Below, one piece after another: positions 22,217 through 34,505 of a stretch of 64,000 nt of DNA (positions are counted from its first letter, which is position 1; each line of letters starts with the position of its first letter). The translations under genes were made by a program, and so were the position numbers. This DNA comes from Symmetrospora coprosmae (lineage: Eukaryota; Basidiomycota; Cystobasidiomycetes; Symmetrosporaceae). A model generated the notes under the pieces. The model had not been told where the DNA came from and ran no database searches. It saw only the letters and a list, made by a program, of their open reading frames with translations. The DNA lies in the NCBI GenBank assembly GCA_008802785.1, contig VUYT01000001.1:620001-684000 (forward strand). Reading direction: 5' to 3'.

Positions 22217-23564
22217 ATGCTTCACTTCTTTTCGGCTCGCTTGGCGCTCTTCAGCGCGCCTGCATTGGCTCTGCTTCATCTCGTTTCTGCTGTTCCAGCT
22301 GCGGATGCGCAGCAGTCACTGGCCCTCGGAGGTGTCAATCTAGCTGGGTGAGCAACTTGCGCATCTGTCGTGACACTGTACGCGCGTGCATGCTGACATC
22401 GGACGCACTCTGCAGGCTCGAGTTCGGGATGGACATCCAAGGTACCCTTCAGAAAGGGAAGGCCGAGGACCCTCCAGCCGGCCAAGTCAAGCACTTCGCA
22501 GACCAAGGTGCCAACCTCTTCAGAATTCCTTTCGCCTGGCAAGCTGTGCAAGATGCTCCGGGCTCAGACAAGCTCATCGAGGAGTACCGAGCACGCCTCG
22601 ACAAGGTCGTCACGGAGGTCTTGGAGGCCGGAGCCTATGCTATCATTGACTGTCACAACTACGGACGATGGGACGGCAAGATCATCGGCAAGGATGGACC
22701 TTCGGCTGCCGACTTCGCGAAGCTCTGGGGTGCACTCGCCAAGCACTACTCGGCGAATGAGAAGGTCATGTTTGGCCTGATGAACGAGCCTGTGCGTGTC
22801 AGGGCAAGCGCAGGCGATGCATTGATACCGAGCTGACACGAGTGGCTCTTACAAACAGCACGATCAAGAGATCTCGGAATTCAAGGCTCCTTTGCAGGAG
22901 GCAGTCAATGCCATTCGAGAGGCGGGCGCAAAGTCTCACTTCATCCTCCTGCCAGGATCCGGCTGGTCGCATGCCTCCGAGTTCATCAAAACGAACAAGG
23001 CCGTTCTATCAACCATTACTGATCCTGCTGGAGGAAACGCTAAGCTGCTCTACGACCTTCACGAGTATCTCGACGGCGATGGGAGCGGGCAGTCGACCGA
23101 ATGCCAAAGCGACAAGGCTGAGCTATGGGATGCAATCGGAAAGGATCTGAAAGCGGATGGCAGGCAGGCCATTGTCACCGAGATTGGCGGGAGGAGTGGC
23201 GTCTGTGCAGCCACGATGCGTACAGCAAGGCACGCGCTTACATCCCATTCCAGGGCTCCACCGAGTCGTGCAAGACGCACCTCAAGTCAGCTCTCGCGAA
23301 AATCAGAGGAGCCGGCATGTCCTTTGCCGCATGGTCGGCTGGTGCATTTGATCAGGCAGACAATTACGAGCTGCTTCTGTCGCCCACGGACGGAAAGGAC
23401 ACGGTCAGTCCGGATGCGGTTCTCGGCTCACATGGCGCAGACAACTCCCATGCTGAACTTGGCGCTCTCCACAGGACATCTTCACAGCCGCTGTCAAGCC
23501 AAACCTGCCCGGTGCCGCCGGTGGGCAGCGCAGGATGGCGCGTCACAGGCGAGTCCGGGTCTGA
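22217..23564 (+). CDS. Secreted GH5 endoglucanase, no CBM
   Basis: Five exons: 22217-22347, 22416-22791, 22859-23200, 23254-23403, 23475-23564, giving 362 residues. Signal peptide MLHFFSARLALFSAPALALL, then GGVNLAGLEFGMD, FADQGANLFRIPFAWQ, CHNYGRWDGKIIG, the acid/base Glu in FGLMNEP and the nucleophile Glu in VTEIGG, ending IFTAAVKPNLPG. Strongly similar to the GH5 domain of the upstream gene, and shares introns after the NLAG and MNEP codons, but has lost several others. The join after EIGG needs a weak GTCTGT donor (23201). Without it the frame shifts, so either a poor intron or a lesion is present here. Role: extracellular beta-glucan cleavage. Confidence 0.85.
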
Positions 23565-24050
23565 GTGCCGGCCTTCGGGCGGCGCCGAGCCTCTCTGTGC
23601 TCTGCTGTGGAAAGCTCGCGGCAGGATCTCCAACTGCTGGAGAAGTGGAGCAGTTCTGGAGCAGCGCAGGATGAGGCGGCAGAGGCGTCTCCGGATATGC
23701 ATTGCGGCTTGGGGCGGGTACCTCCCAGACGTCTCCGCAAGTCGTGTTCTTGTCGTCGTTCAAACTTTTTCCGCATACCCACACCTTTCTCATCTTGTGA
23801 ATCTGGACGTGTACTCGTAGCGCATAAACCGTTGTACGTCTCTTTCCTCCGTGGTGTGTGTGCTGCTCCGGCATATCAGATTTGCCAGACCGCTGACTTG
23901 AGAGTTCTGGAGCCCCAGCCCCGGAACAGCCGGAGGAGGTTCACAGCGGGGCAGTGCTGCGGGGCCTTGCTTCTCGTTTGCGGGTCTCCATACATATCAT
24001 GCTTCTCTTGCTTTCGTTTCGTTCTCATTCACATTCCACGGAACGCAACC
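23565..24050. other. Intergenic between GH5 and tannase-family gene
   Basis: No gene seen. TTCTC-rich sequence precedes the next start codon. Confidence 0.4.
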
Positions 24051-26279
24051 ATGCTCGTCCGCGCCTCGCAGCTCGCAGTCGGCCTCGTCGCCTTCGCCAC
24101 TTCTGTCAGCTCGAGTCCCATAGCCAACAACGACCAACCCGTCAAGGATAAATGCAACAGTCTCTGGCAGTCTGCTCCTGCCTCGCTCGCGGATCTCACC
24201 GTAAATCTGGCAGAGTATGTGCCGGCCGGTTCAACCATCAACGAGACTGCCAATGGTGCATTCATTGCCATCGGACGCGATGTCGGCCCGTTCTGTCGCT
24301 TCTCCGCGAACATCACCACGTCCGAGATGTCCTCGGTCCGCTTCGAAGTGTGGCTTCCTGACGATGACAAGTGGAACGGGGTGAGCATGTCTAGCTTTTG
24401 CGGCCTGCGCGAGATGTGCCGCTGACATCTAGCGACATTACCTCTGCAGAACCACCTCTTTGTCGGCAACGGCGGTGTCGGTGGCTTCGTCCGCTATGAG
24501 CTCATGCAGGTCCCTCTCGCAAAGTATGGCTTTGCCGTGGCCAGCACGAACACCGGACACGACGGCAGCAGCGGCGATGGTAGGAGTATCGCCCAACCAA
24601 GGCTGGATTGCACCGCGCACGTCTGACATCAAGCGTTTCCCTTTCGACAATTCCACGCACTGTTAACTCTCTTTCCAAAGGTACTTTCGCCGTCAACAAT
24701 CCGGAGTCTCAATTCGACTTTGGTTACCGGGCGGTTCATCTATCCACAGTCTACTCGAAGAAGATCATCGACCTCTATTACGGCAAGAAGCCTGAGCTCG
24801 CGTACTGGTTCGGCTGTTCTAGCGGTGGTAAACAGGGTCTCAAGGAGGTAGGTCTCTCGCCCATACGGGCTTGCCGAATCCAGGTCTAACGCACGTCCTT
24901 CGTTCAGCTCCAAATGTACCCGGAGGACTATGACGCGGCTCTTGTTGGTAAGTAGACCGGCCTGGACGTCTTTACAGCCATTCTGACGTTGTCCCGAACA
25001 GGCGCACCTGCTTGGGACTGGGCGCGACTGAACGGCTGGACGGCATACGTACGTCGAGCGTTCTCGTGGCACCCGATATCTGCTAATCTTGCCCTGTCTG
25101 TCGTAGGTGAACCTGATTGTCAACCCCGTCAACACTACTCGCTTCATCCCTCCTTCGGCCTGGTCAGCAATCAGCGCTGAAGTGTATGCTCAGTGCGACG
25201 AGATCGATGGACTGAAGGACGGCATTATCACCGAGCCGGGCAAATGCTTCCTCGACTACGACCGGTTCCGCTGCGGTGGCGGTTCTTCCGTGCTCAACTC
25301 GACTACCTGCCTCGTTGACGCCCAGATCCCCACCTTGCAGGGTGTCTATGCCAACTGGACGGACCCATCTACCGGCGAGCTCATCTTCCCCGCTTTCAAT
25401 ATCGGCTCGGAGTTCCTGTTCTCTCGCACCATCAATGGCGTCCCTTACGGACCAGCGCCATCCTACTTCAACTACCAAGTCCTCAACGTCAGCGAGATGC
25501 TCCTGCCCATCGAGAGCCCGCCTCTCCTCATCAACGGCCAGCCAGTCACGGAGGCGCAACTCATTGAGCTCGTCAGGAAGGGCGAGGCGACAGACCCGGG
25601 CATGACCATTGCGGACGACTATGACTTGTCGCCATTCTTCAAGCGCGGTGGGAAATTGATCCACTACGTCGGCGGTGTAGACACGCTCATTCCGACGAAC
25701 ACCTCGCAAGTCTACTACGAGTCGGTGCAGAAGAAACTGGGTACGTGCTGCCTGAACACCATCGCTTCAGTATTGCCGTGCTCACAAGCATTCTTTCTTT
25801 CGCAGGCGATGTCAGCAAGTCGTACCTCTTCTACGAGGTGAGTCAGACATGATCAAGTGAAGAAGGCTAAAGCTGACGGCTATCGCTCTGAACTCAGGTT
25901 CCTGGAATGGGGCACTGCTCTGGCGGACCCGGAGCTTGGAACGTTGGTCTTGCGGGCCAGCTTGTTCAGGCAACCGGAGTCAACACCGGACAGAGCTCCA
26001 AGTTTGACGCGAAGCACGACGCTCTGCTTGCGCTTCGAGCTTGGCGAGAGAAGGGTCAGAAGCCGGGCGCGCTCATGGGAGCTGCGTACGTGCAGAACAA
26101 CATCACGCAGGGCGTGAGTTCAGCGATTCCGTGCGGGACAAATCGTCCTGCGCGCGGGCGCCATGCTGACATTCTGATGGTTGCAGGTCGCCTTCGAGCG
26201 CCCCGTCTGCGTGTGGCCCAAGCAGCCGGCGTACAAGGGTGGCGACGAGACCAAGGCTTCCAGCTTCGAGTGCGAGTGA
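24051..26279 (+). CDS. Tannase / feruloyl esterase family secreted hydrolase
   Basis: Nine exons: 24051-24380, 24450-24579, 24681-24847, 24908-24947, 25002-25048, 25107-25740, 25806-25837, 25898-26113, 26187-26279, giving 562 residues, the usual family length. Signal peptide MLVRASQLAVGLVAFATSVS. Family blocks: FVGNGGVGGFV, STNTGHDG, FGYRAVHLST, the nucleophile Ser in WFGCSSGGKQGL, GAPAWDW, the acid in GGVDTLIPTN and the His in VPGMGHCSGG. Cys residues flank the Ser and His as in the disulfide-linked catalytic site of the family. Known activity: hydrolysis of gallate or feruloyl esters of tannins and plant cell-wall polysaccharides. The sequence cannot tell which. The context of cellulases favours a feruloyl esterase role. 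Confidence 0.92.
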
Positions 26280-26744
26280 AGGGGAGCGGCAGCAGAAAAG
26301 GACCTCATCTATGGGCAGTCTCGGCAGAGTGTTGACTAGGGTGAAGCGAGAGGGGCAGATTGCGTATAAACCTGTATCGATAGGCGCATTCGGGGTCGAC
26401 TGCAATCAGAGAGGAGGGCAGTCCTGCCGCAGCGGTCTTGAGGCCTGAGGCTAGCGAACTCTCCAGCCGCTGGCGATATGGTGAATGACCGAGTCTGCCG
26501 CCAGAGAGCTGTGGCAGGATCTCCTTGAGGGACCCTGGGTGGATCTCTGGCACCAAACCCTGAGATCCGCTCGAGGGTTCTCCTGGACAGCATCCACGCC
26601 AACAGCTCTCCGGCATTCGCGGCATCCTCGTCTGCCGGTGCTCTCTGACTGCCGAACAGCCGAGCCGGCTGCCGCAGTCCCAGCCTTTGCTCCTCCATCC
26701 ACCTCTCGACGCATCGCACATTGCACAGCGCAATAACGTGGGCA
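26280..26744. other. Intergenic between tannase-family and FMN oxidase genes
   Basis: No gene seen. A plus-strand TATAAA lies at 26365-26370, 375 nt before the next ATG, and may be a core promoter element. Confidence 0.4.
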
Positions 26745-28185
26745 ATGTCACAAGCACCCAAGCCCGGACCTCGAGAGGAGCTCACCGGAGACTCGACGGG
26801 CCGCTTCTCGTCCTTTCAGAACCAGGTGCGTCCAGCGGAGACATGCGCGTCTGCAAGCTCGCGGCTCACTCGCTCGGCTTGCAGGTCTACGGCACCTTCC
26901 AGAAGACGCCCTTCCCGCTGGACTACGACAAGCTCGATGCAGCCGCAAAGGCCAAGCTGCCCGTGGGCAACTACAACTATGTCGCCGGGTCCGCCGGATC
27001 AGAGGCCACCGCTCGGGCGAACCGGGCCGCGTTCGACGACTACCAGATTGTGCCGTCCATGCTCCGCGACGCCAACAAGCGCGACTTGTCCGTGACACTC
27101 TTTGGAGAGAAGCACATTGCTCCTGTGCTCCTTGCGCCGGTGGGCGTCCAGAGCATCATGCACCCGGATGGCGAGCTGGCGACTGCGAGAGCGGCACAGG
27201 AGCTGGAGCTCGGCATGATCCTGAGCACGGCAGCGACACGCTCCCTAGAGAAGGTGGCAGAGGCGAACGGCAATGGCAAGCGCTGGTACCAGCTGTACTG
27301 GTGAGATACCGGCCTGCTCGGAGCATGCCAGACGCGGGCACTGACTTCTCCACCTCTGACAGGCCCACGGCAGACGACGTGACACTCTCGATTCTGTCAC
27401 GCATCAAGGAAGCAGGCTACACGGCTCTCGTAGTGACCCTAGACACCTTCGCTCTCGGCTACCGCCCACGCGACCTCGAGAACGCGTACCTGCCCTTCCT
27501 TCAGGGAGAAGGCTTACAGATCCCCTTCTCCGACCCGGTCTTCATGAAGCAGAACGGGGAGGATCACACCGACAGCAAGTGGAACGGTCCAGGAGAGAAA
27601 GTGCCCGGTGTTGAGGCGCAAGTCCGGGATGACGACGCCAAGGATCGCCTGGTCGAGATGTCCATGAACGCACTCCGGCAGACGAGCTCGGGCTGCTACA
27701 GGACGTGGGACGATGTGGCGTTTCTGCGCAAGAACTGGGACGGTCCGCTGCTGCTCAAGGGCATTCAGACAGCTGCTGATGCAGAGAAAGCCATCGACAT
27801 CAACGTCGACGGCATCATCGTCAGCAACCACGGCGGGCGCCAAGTCAACGGCGCCATACCCTCCATCCGCGCACTGGACCACATCACACGCTCCGAGAAG
27901 GTCAAGAATTCGAATCTCACCATCCTCTTTGACAGCGGCATCAGGACGGGCGCCGACATTATCAAAGCTCTTGCACTCGGCGCACACGCGGTCCTCGTCG
28001 CTCGACCCTACATGTGGGGACTTGCGCTCGGTGGACAAGAGGGAGTCGAGTTCGTACTGAAAGGCATGCTAGCGGATCTGGAGATGACAATGGCGCTAGC
28101 CGGAAAGGCGAAGATTAGTGATTTGGACAGGAGCATGCTTATGCCCAACATGAGCGTGGCCGACCAGCTAAGGGCGAGGCTCTGA
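26745..28185 (+). CDS. FMN-dependent alpha-hydroxyacid oxidase / lactate 2-monooxygenase-like
   Basis: Three exons: 26745-26825, 26885-27300, 27363-28185, giving 439 residues. The start is MSQAPKPGPREEL. Family blocks in order: the N-terminal YVAGSAGSE, LAPVGVQSIMHPDGE, ILSTAATRSLE, WYQLYWP, LVVTLDTFALGYRPRDLE, LLLKGIQTAADAEKAID, GIIVSNHGGRQVNG with the catalytic His, LFDSGIRTGADIIKALALG, and VARPYMWGLALGGQEGV at the FMN phosphate site. Reaction of the family: oxidation of 2-hydroxyacids with FMN. The arrangement is closest to the lactate 2-monooxygenase-like fungal group. There is no signal peptide or cytochrome b domain, so it is probably cytosolic or peroxisomal. The last residues ARL give a plausible but weak peroxisome signal. 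Confidence 0.92.
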
Positions 28186-28278
28186 ATGATGTGCAGTGTT
28201 AGTGCCAGGATCAACATGGCTATGGATACATCAACAAGATACTCTGGGAGTCGTGACTGCTACTCTGACTGCCTAACA

Positions 28279-30721
28279 TCACGGATCATGCTCGACCTTG
28301 ATTTCGCGGTGTGGCACGCCTGCCGCAGCTCCGCCCAGGGTTTCGTCGCCGTCCCTGAACCTCAAAGTCATCGTGATCTCTCTGCCCTCGTCGAATCGGC
28401 AATGGAACCAGTTAGCGCTGATGGCATCATGTCCCTCCTCGGGCACCAGAGCATTCCCTTTGGCCAGAAACAAGTGGAAGCTTGACGGCTTGAGGCTATA
28501 CAGACTGGCAACCGCAGCGTAGAGCGTGCAGGGTGCGTAGTGCCGCGGCAGGTCGACTGACAGGTGCTCATGTGCCTGACCGGTCGGCTTGATGAGGAGG
28601 CTGAACGGCTTTCCTGTGTAGCGGACGTCTCTCAGCGACAGCCTTCTTGCCAGAGGGCAACCATAGAAAGGAAACCGATTCTCACCAGCTTTCTCGACTG
28701 CTCCGCTGCTCCCTGCAGATCTGAGCCTCTTCCGGCTTGCATCGTCTGCGACCTCCTCTAGGCGCTTCCGCTTGTACAGCGGCGCCTCGCTGATGTGGAC
28801 GTCAAGCTGCTTGAGATCTGCATTGTCCAGGATGCAAGGTTGCCAGACGTCCGGGAACAGCTCGATAGGCCCACCACCGATGGGCGACTCTTTGATGCGA
28901 AAGACAAACCGCTTCGGGTCGAGGTGGCTGAGGTGGGGAAGGCGGCCTTTGAGATATGCAATGGTGGCCTGCGTCGGAGGGTTTCTCGAGTCAGTAAGAT
29001 CCCTCAGCCCAGCCATTAGGGAATGCTTACCTCCAGCGTATCCTGCTTCGTACCGAGGACCGGATCATAGTCGGCAATCTCGTAGCGCAGCAGCTTGGAC
29101 GCTAGCGAGGCTGTCGATTGTGCCGGAGGCTGCGATGCGGGGACGCCAGCAGCAGAACTTGTCGATGCAGGGGCTGCTGCGGCATGCGTGAGCACAGATG
29201 CGCCTGCTGCCGTACTGATCGCGGCCATGGGTGCCGGCGCAGCGATTGGCGGTGCCACGGAGGACGGGGGGATGGCTCCGCAGGGAGACGCGAATGTAGC
29301 CACAGGCGTAGCTGAAGCTACAGGTACCGGCGTGGGTAAAGGTGCAGGCGCTGTTGCATGCGCTCCGGCACTCGGTATCGCGGTGGCAGGCGTTGCGTTC
29401 GTCGATGGTGCCTGATCTGGCACAAGCGTAGATGCATTTGCAGAAGCAGGCTCAGGCGCAGACATGGAGGCGGTCATCGGAGCAGGTTTCGAAGGTGCAG
29501 CCTTGACAGAAGCTGGCGGACTGACAGCAGCTCTGGAAGCAGCTTTCGCCGCTGCGGTGACTTCTGCAGGCGGAGCAAGGGCGGGAGGGGGTGCAGCCGC
29601 CCCAACGCCCGGCAGTGGATTTGAGCGGGGCGGTGGTGTATCACCAGCAGCGGCAGAGCTGGTCATCGATGCAGGAGCGCTTGGCAGCCGAGAGGTAGGC
29701 GCCGCCATACCGTCCGTCCGTGCTGCGGACAGGTCACTCCCAGAAGCTGCGGAAACTCCCTCGCCTCCTGTGGGAGCCCGCTGCTTCTGTCTCCCCTGAT
29801 ACTGGCCCTTCTGCGACTGCTGCTGCTGCTGCTGTTGGCCTGACTGCTGCTGCTGCTTCTTGCTGCCGTTCGCAGCTGGCGACGCTTTGCCGCCGTTGTT
29901 CGCAGCTGGGGGCGCTCGGCCGCCCTGACCTTGCTGCGCTTTCTGCGTCTGTGCATGAGGCTGCTGACCACCTGTGGCAGCCCCGTTCTGGCACTTCTTG
30001 CCATACACGTTCACTTTCCGCCTTGGGTCCGTAGGCGTCGCGGCTTCTGCCGGCTTGCCGTTGCCTACGCGTGCGCTGAGGTCGGCCGCAGCGGGCGAGC
30101 CAGCCGCAGGAGGGAAGGCTAACGGCGAGCCCCAGCCCTGAGCAGATGCAGATGCAGGTGTGCCATTGCCATTGAATGAGGCCAGAGGCGACCGGTCGTC
30201 GTGCCGCCGTTGTCGCCATGGGTCGTGAGCCGAAAAGTCGAGGCGAGTGTCGAGTGGCGGACCGGCCGCTGCTGAGCTTGGTGAGGACCGCGCAGTCGCA
30301 CTCGCATGGTCATCCCGCAGACTGCCATAGCGGCCACTGCTGTACCCCGCAACCGTCTGTGCTGCCTTATCCGACTGCAGCCTCGCCATCAACCCAGCCT
30401 GGCCCATCTCGCCTGCTGCTGCTGGGGCCGCTGCTCCTGCAGTACCGGCGTGTGCGCACGCCGGGCTGTCCTCTCCGGGCTGCTCGAGTCCCTGTCCCTG
30501 TCTCTGTTGTAGCGATAGCGGCCTTCGTACCGTCCCTCAAGCTGCTCCTGCTGTCGCTGCTGATGCTGGCCGTGCTGCCCGTATCGTGAATAGTCGCGAC
30601 GGTCGCGCTGCTCCGGCTGCCAGGCTCGCTGCGACTTGTCGTATGCAGTCCTGTCAGACCGCGAGGCAGGAGGATACCAGCGAGCAGAGTGCGTCTCGGT
30701 CGTGCTGCTTGTGCCCACCAT
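28279..30721 (-). CDS. Low-complexity protein of unknown function with conserved C-terminal domain
   Basis: Model: 30721-30446, 30398-29031, 28968-28279, giving 777 residues. The second intron (GTAAGC donor, CTGAC branch) is solid. The first is a 47-nt stretch with no clear branch site and is needed only to bring two frames together, so a frameshift or a separate start at 30407 is also possible. The N-terminus is rich in Arg/Gln/Tyr (RYEGRYRYNRDRDRD), the middle is Gln-, Ala-, Pro- and Ser-rich, and the last 240 residues look folded (YLKGRLPHLSHLDPKRFVF, ISEAPLYKRKRLEEV). RNA-binding or nuclear location is a guess. Converges with the FMN oxidase 94 bp away. Confidence 0.65.
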
Positions 30722-30901
30722 CTCTGCACCGCCTTGTGGTTAGACTTTGAGCAAGAGGCAAAGCAATTTGAACCAAGCGCCGCCAGACAGGCAGTCGCCC
30801 GCTCAAACAAAAGAGACCCAAAGGGATTTCCAAAGCTCCCGTATGCATTGCGATGGTTCCTAGCTGTGATTTTGCAGCTCGGTACTTTGGGCGGGTGCAC
30901 A

Positions 30902-32972
30902 TCACCGCCGCACGTCCTCCTCCTCGATGTTCCGCAACCAAGCTCCGATGGCGCCCAGGTACCCTTCGTGTCGCAGGAAGAGCGCCTTCTTGGTCCCCTT
31001 TGACCAGAAGCGGATGGCGTACGAGAGGGTAGAGATGGTCGCTGCGTGGCCTCGGATGAAGCACCCGCCGAAATAGATGTGACTTAGGTTGTGCTTTTCT
31101 GCATTCATGTATCTGTGCGCGTAGAAGGATATTCAGCTTTCTCGCGAGGAGGACTGTCAACACGCCCAACGCCAGAGAACGCACGCTATTTGGCCAATGT
31201 TGTTGCTGATGGCGTACAGGAGCGACTTTGCAATGTCCTCTGGCTTGAAAGACTTGCCTCGCTTGCCTTTGCGGAATACCTTGCCGAATGAGGAGGCTAT
31301 CGTTGACGATTTGAGGCCTATCTTGGAGTAGTCCGAGCCATCTGAGTGCGAATGCGAGAAAAACGCTTCAGTCGGCGGCTCAGTCCTTGGCCTGGGAGCG
31401 TGCATGCCACCCACAGATATCGCCGACAAGCATATCGACGTTCGCGTTGTCTCCTTGTTCCGAGAGCGCAAGCATCTCTGCAGATCATGACCCCGTCAGC
31501 GAGCTCTCTGCATTTGCAGCCGGATGAGACCCACCGTCAAAGCTATCTGCTCCCGTGAGCATGCTGAGCAGACCCCACAATGTCCCGCCTCCCAAGCTCG
31601 TCCCGCTGATTCTCTCAAATTGGCCATACTCGTCAATCTTGATGATGGAGACGCCCGAGCCAATGTTGACGAGCATGCAGGGGAATTGCGGTTGCGGGTT
31701 CTCGTCAAAGACGAGCGAGTACTGCGGCGGGTTCGGCGACGGCCGCGGCAGGTCGTCATTGCTGGGTGGTGGAGCTGCGTCTGCCTCTGCTGGCGAGGAT
31801 GTCGACGACGCCAACGTCCGCTGGGATGGCTGATGAGGGTGCGAGATGTCGTGCACGAGCTGGTCCGAGTACCAGAACACCTCGTGCGGGATCTCCATGA
31901 AGAAGGTGAGGCCCGCAATGAGGCACTGCATCTCTTCCTCCTTGCGCACCTCCACGCCGAGCTCCTCGCTGAGCAGGTCGTAGTAAAGGTGCGCGCCACC
32001 ACCTGTCGCCATGATCTTGACGTGGCGCGCCTTGAACTCTGCTAAAGGTATATTGTGCGAGGCGGATGACGCCTCGATGAGATTGTTGATGAATTCGATG
32101 CAGGTCGACATGTCGCCCGACTCGAACTTGGTAAAGTTGAGCCATCCGCCGGGGATCTGCTGGAGCGGCAGGCCATTCTCGTCCGTTTCTTCTGGAACGG
32201 TGCCTGCAGATGCAGATGTCGACGGGCGCCGCTCGTCGCCATTGACGCCATCCTCAGCCGCTTTCGCAGCTGTCCCCGCTCCTCTCCGGACTGCCGTGCT
32301 GGAGGAAGAGTACCGCCTTGGCTGCAACGGGTTATTGGTCGAGCGACGCTTGCTACTGCTGCTGTTAATGCTGCTCGCTGAGCCGTTGCTCATGCGGCCG
32401 CTGCTGCCATGCACGGCGGTCCTGCTCGCACTGTCCCCGCTTGCCTTTCCAGCTGCCGGCACCCTGTCAAAGTAGCTCTTGATGGCCCCGGCGGACGCAA
32501 TGGACTGTGGACCGAGTACACCGTTGGGGACAGGCGTTGTGCGTCCAGGCGACGCTGGCCTGCTTGGCTGGGGCTGGTGCGTGTGCGTATGCGCGTGCGA
32601 GCCATTGCCATTGACCCGCGGCGTGACCGTGACCGGGGACGAGGACGCCGGATCCTCCTGCTCCTCCTGCTGATCCTCCTGCCGTGCCTTCTCCTTGCCT
32701 GCGCCGTGCTTGTTGCCCGCAGCAGCAGCAGTAGGTGCCCTGGAAAAGTAGACGACCTTTGCGAGTGACCCGCCAATGTCAATGGCGACGTGGCTGATCC
32801 ACTCGGTGTGCTTGGGGAGGTAGATGTCCCTCGAGTCCCTCGAGCCGCTGCTCGTCCCCGTGTCCTCGCCCGAGCTGCCATCTGACGTCTGCGCATCCTC
32901 CTCTACGATGAGCGCACCATCCGTATTGACGTGCACAGCATTCTTGCTCGATGGGAGATACCGGTCCTCCAT
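30902..32972 (-). CDS. Pantothenate kinase (type II, eukaryotic)
   Basis: Four exons: 32972-31535, 31477-31415, 31341-31185, 31112-30902, giving 622 residues. The ATG at 32972 (MEDRYLPSSK) is the first good one; the upstream frame is open but Pro-rich without support. Motifs: the ATP loop HVAIDIGGSLAKVVYFS, GGWLNFTKFES, KIMATGGGAH, FPCMLVNIGSGVSIIKI, GGGTLWGL, MLVGDIYGSDYSKIGL and the C-terminal YFGGCFIRGH and GYLGAIGAW. Function: ATP-dependent phosphorylation of pantothenate, the first and controlling step of CoA synthesis. About 190 Ser/Pro/Arg-rich residues (79-270) are inserted between the phosphate loop and the next core block, with a shorter insert near residue 440. Head-to-head with the TPR gene. 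Confidence 0.95.
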
Positions 32973-33088
32973 CGTCTGGGGTGGTGGTGGTGGTGCAGAG
33001 AGGCAGAGGATGGGCCCGCTGCTGACTGACGGCCACTCGGCCAGACCCTGAGTGACTCTGGCTTGCCTCTGCACAGGAAGCAGCAACG
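32973..33088. promoter_or_regulatory. 116-bp divergent promoter, pantothenate kinase / TPR protein
   Basis: The two start codons are only 116 bp apart on opposite strands, so both leaders and the promoter must share this space. No TATA box is seen. Confidence 0.55.
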
Positions 33089-34374
33089 ATGGCAGTATCG
33101 CACACCGCAGGACGCGCACACACAACGAACGGCGCAGATTGGGATAGCGACAGCGACGGTGACCACGCGTCCCAGTTCCTCGAGGCAAACGACTGGGACG
33201 TCCACCCGGGCGCAGTCGCGGCACGAGATGGTGATTACGACAATACGGCCGTCAACAGCGAAAGCGAGAGCGACAACGCCGACGAAGAGAGCTGGCATGA
33301 TCCACCGGAACTCGCTGTGCACCTTCTCCCTCTACATTCGACGCTGGCTCCAGACAGCAGCTGACGCTCTCCATTACGTCACGTCCATTCTCCCGTCATC
33401 CGCACCCCATCCATCCAGGACCTCATCGAGCAAGCTACAGCCCATAAGACCGCTGGCAACGCACACTTTGCTGCGCAGAAGAACCACGCCGCGCTTGAAG
33501 CGTACAGAGCCGGGCTGGACTGCCTGCCAGAGCACAAAGAGCCGCCCAAGAAGCAACTCAGGAGCAAAGGCAAGGGCAAAGCGCGGGCGGACTTGGCAGA
33601 TGGACGGGATGACGAAGAGGACAGTGACAGCGACGCATCTGCTCTGTCCGACAGCTCCGGCCGGCGAGCATTCCGCCATAAGCATGACCCTCCTCAGAAG
33701 GCGGAGGAAGGCAGCTCACAGCTGAGAGAGCTTCAGGATGATGAGGACGAGAAGGATTTTGTTGGAAATGGCCAGAATGGTATCAGTGAGGAAGAGAAGC
33801 AGGTCGTCGAGCTGCGCGCCACGTTGTGGTCCAACCTGGCAGCGACTCAGCTCCGGCTAGTGGGTCTTACCCTCCCACCTCAGTCAGGCGGAGGCTGATC
33901 TCGACTGTCTCGCCTCGACCAGTCACTGTACACAGAAGCAGCCAAGTCCGCAGGCGAGGCTCTCAAAGACAAGCCCGCCTATGTAAAGGCACTACAGCGA
34001 CGCGCCACAGCGAACGAGAAGCTCAATACATGGACCTCGCTCAGTGCTGCGCTCGAGGACTACACGACGCTCTCTCAGCTCCCCGACACACCAGCATCGC
34101 TCAAACCGAGTATCCGGCTGGCCTTGCGGACGCTGCCGCCGCGGATAGAGGAGCGCAAAGGCGCGGAGACGAAGGAGATGATGGACAAGCTGAAGGGACT
34201 AGGCAATTCCTTTCTGGGTGAGGACAGGGCTCTTACAACTGTCAAGAGTTCAAACTGACGCCTTTCACGCAAACAGGCAAGTTTGGAATGTCGACCGACA
34301 ACTTCCAGTTCGTTAAGAACGAAGAGACGGGAGGGTACAGCATGAACTTCACGCAGACACCGCCAAAGAAGTGA
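33089..34374 (+). CDS. TPR protein, TTC1-like
   Basis: Four exons: 33089-33316, 33419-33859, 33923-34217, 34277-34374, giving 353 residues. The N-terminal 75 residues are acidic and Ser/Asp-rich. TPR helices follow (AGNAHFAAQKNHAALEAYRAG), interrupted by an acidic low-complexity insert of about 75 residues, then LWSNLAATQLRLSLYTEAAK and ALQRRATANEKLNTW. The end, MMDKLKGLGNSFLGKFGMS followed by TDNFQFV, is the characteristic tail of the TTC1 family. Known role of TTC1-type proteins: adaptor binding of Hsp90 or Ras/G-alpha. In fungi the role is poorly known. The exon 2/3 acceptor was chosen so that LRL-SLYTEAAK continues the TPR helix pattern. Confidence 0.85.
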
Positions 34375-34505
34375 ACACATCGAGCCCCTGTCATACGCAA
34401 GAGGGGGGTATCGCGCAGCTTTGACTATGCCGCCATGTCTCTGCCCATTCACTCGGAAAATGGAAAATTACGAAGGGTATCCATGCCACCAGCCAGCTCA
34501 TGTCA

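Noticed and set aside
32973-33224. Upstream in-frame extension of pantothenate kinase
   Set aside because: Pro/Arg-rich, no ATG, and it would overlap the divergent TPR gene; the ATG at 32972 is better.
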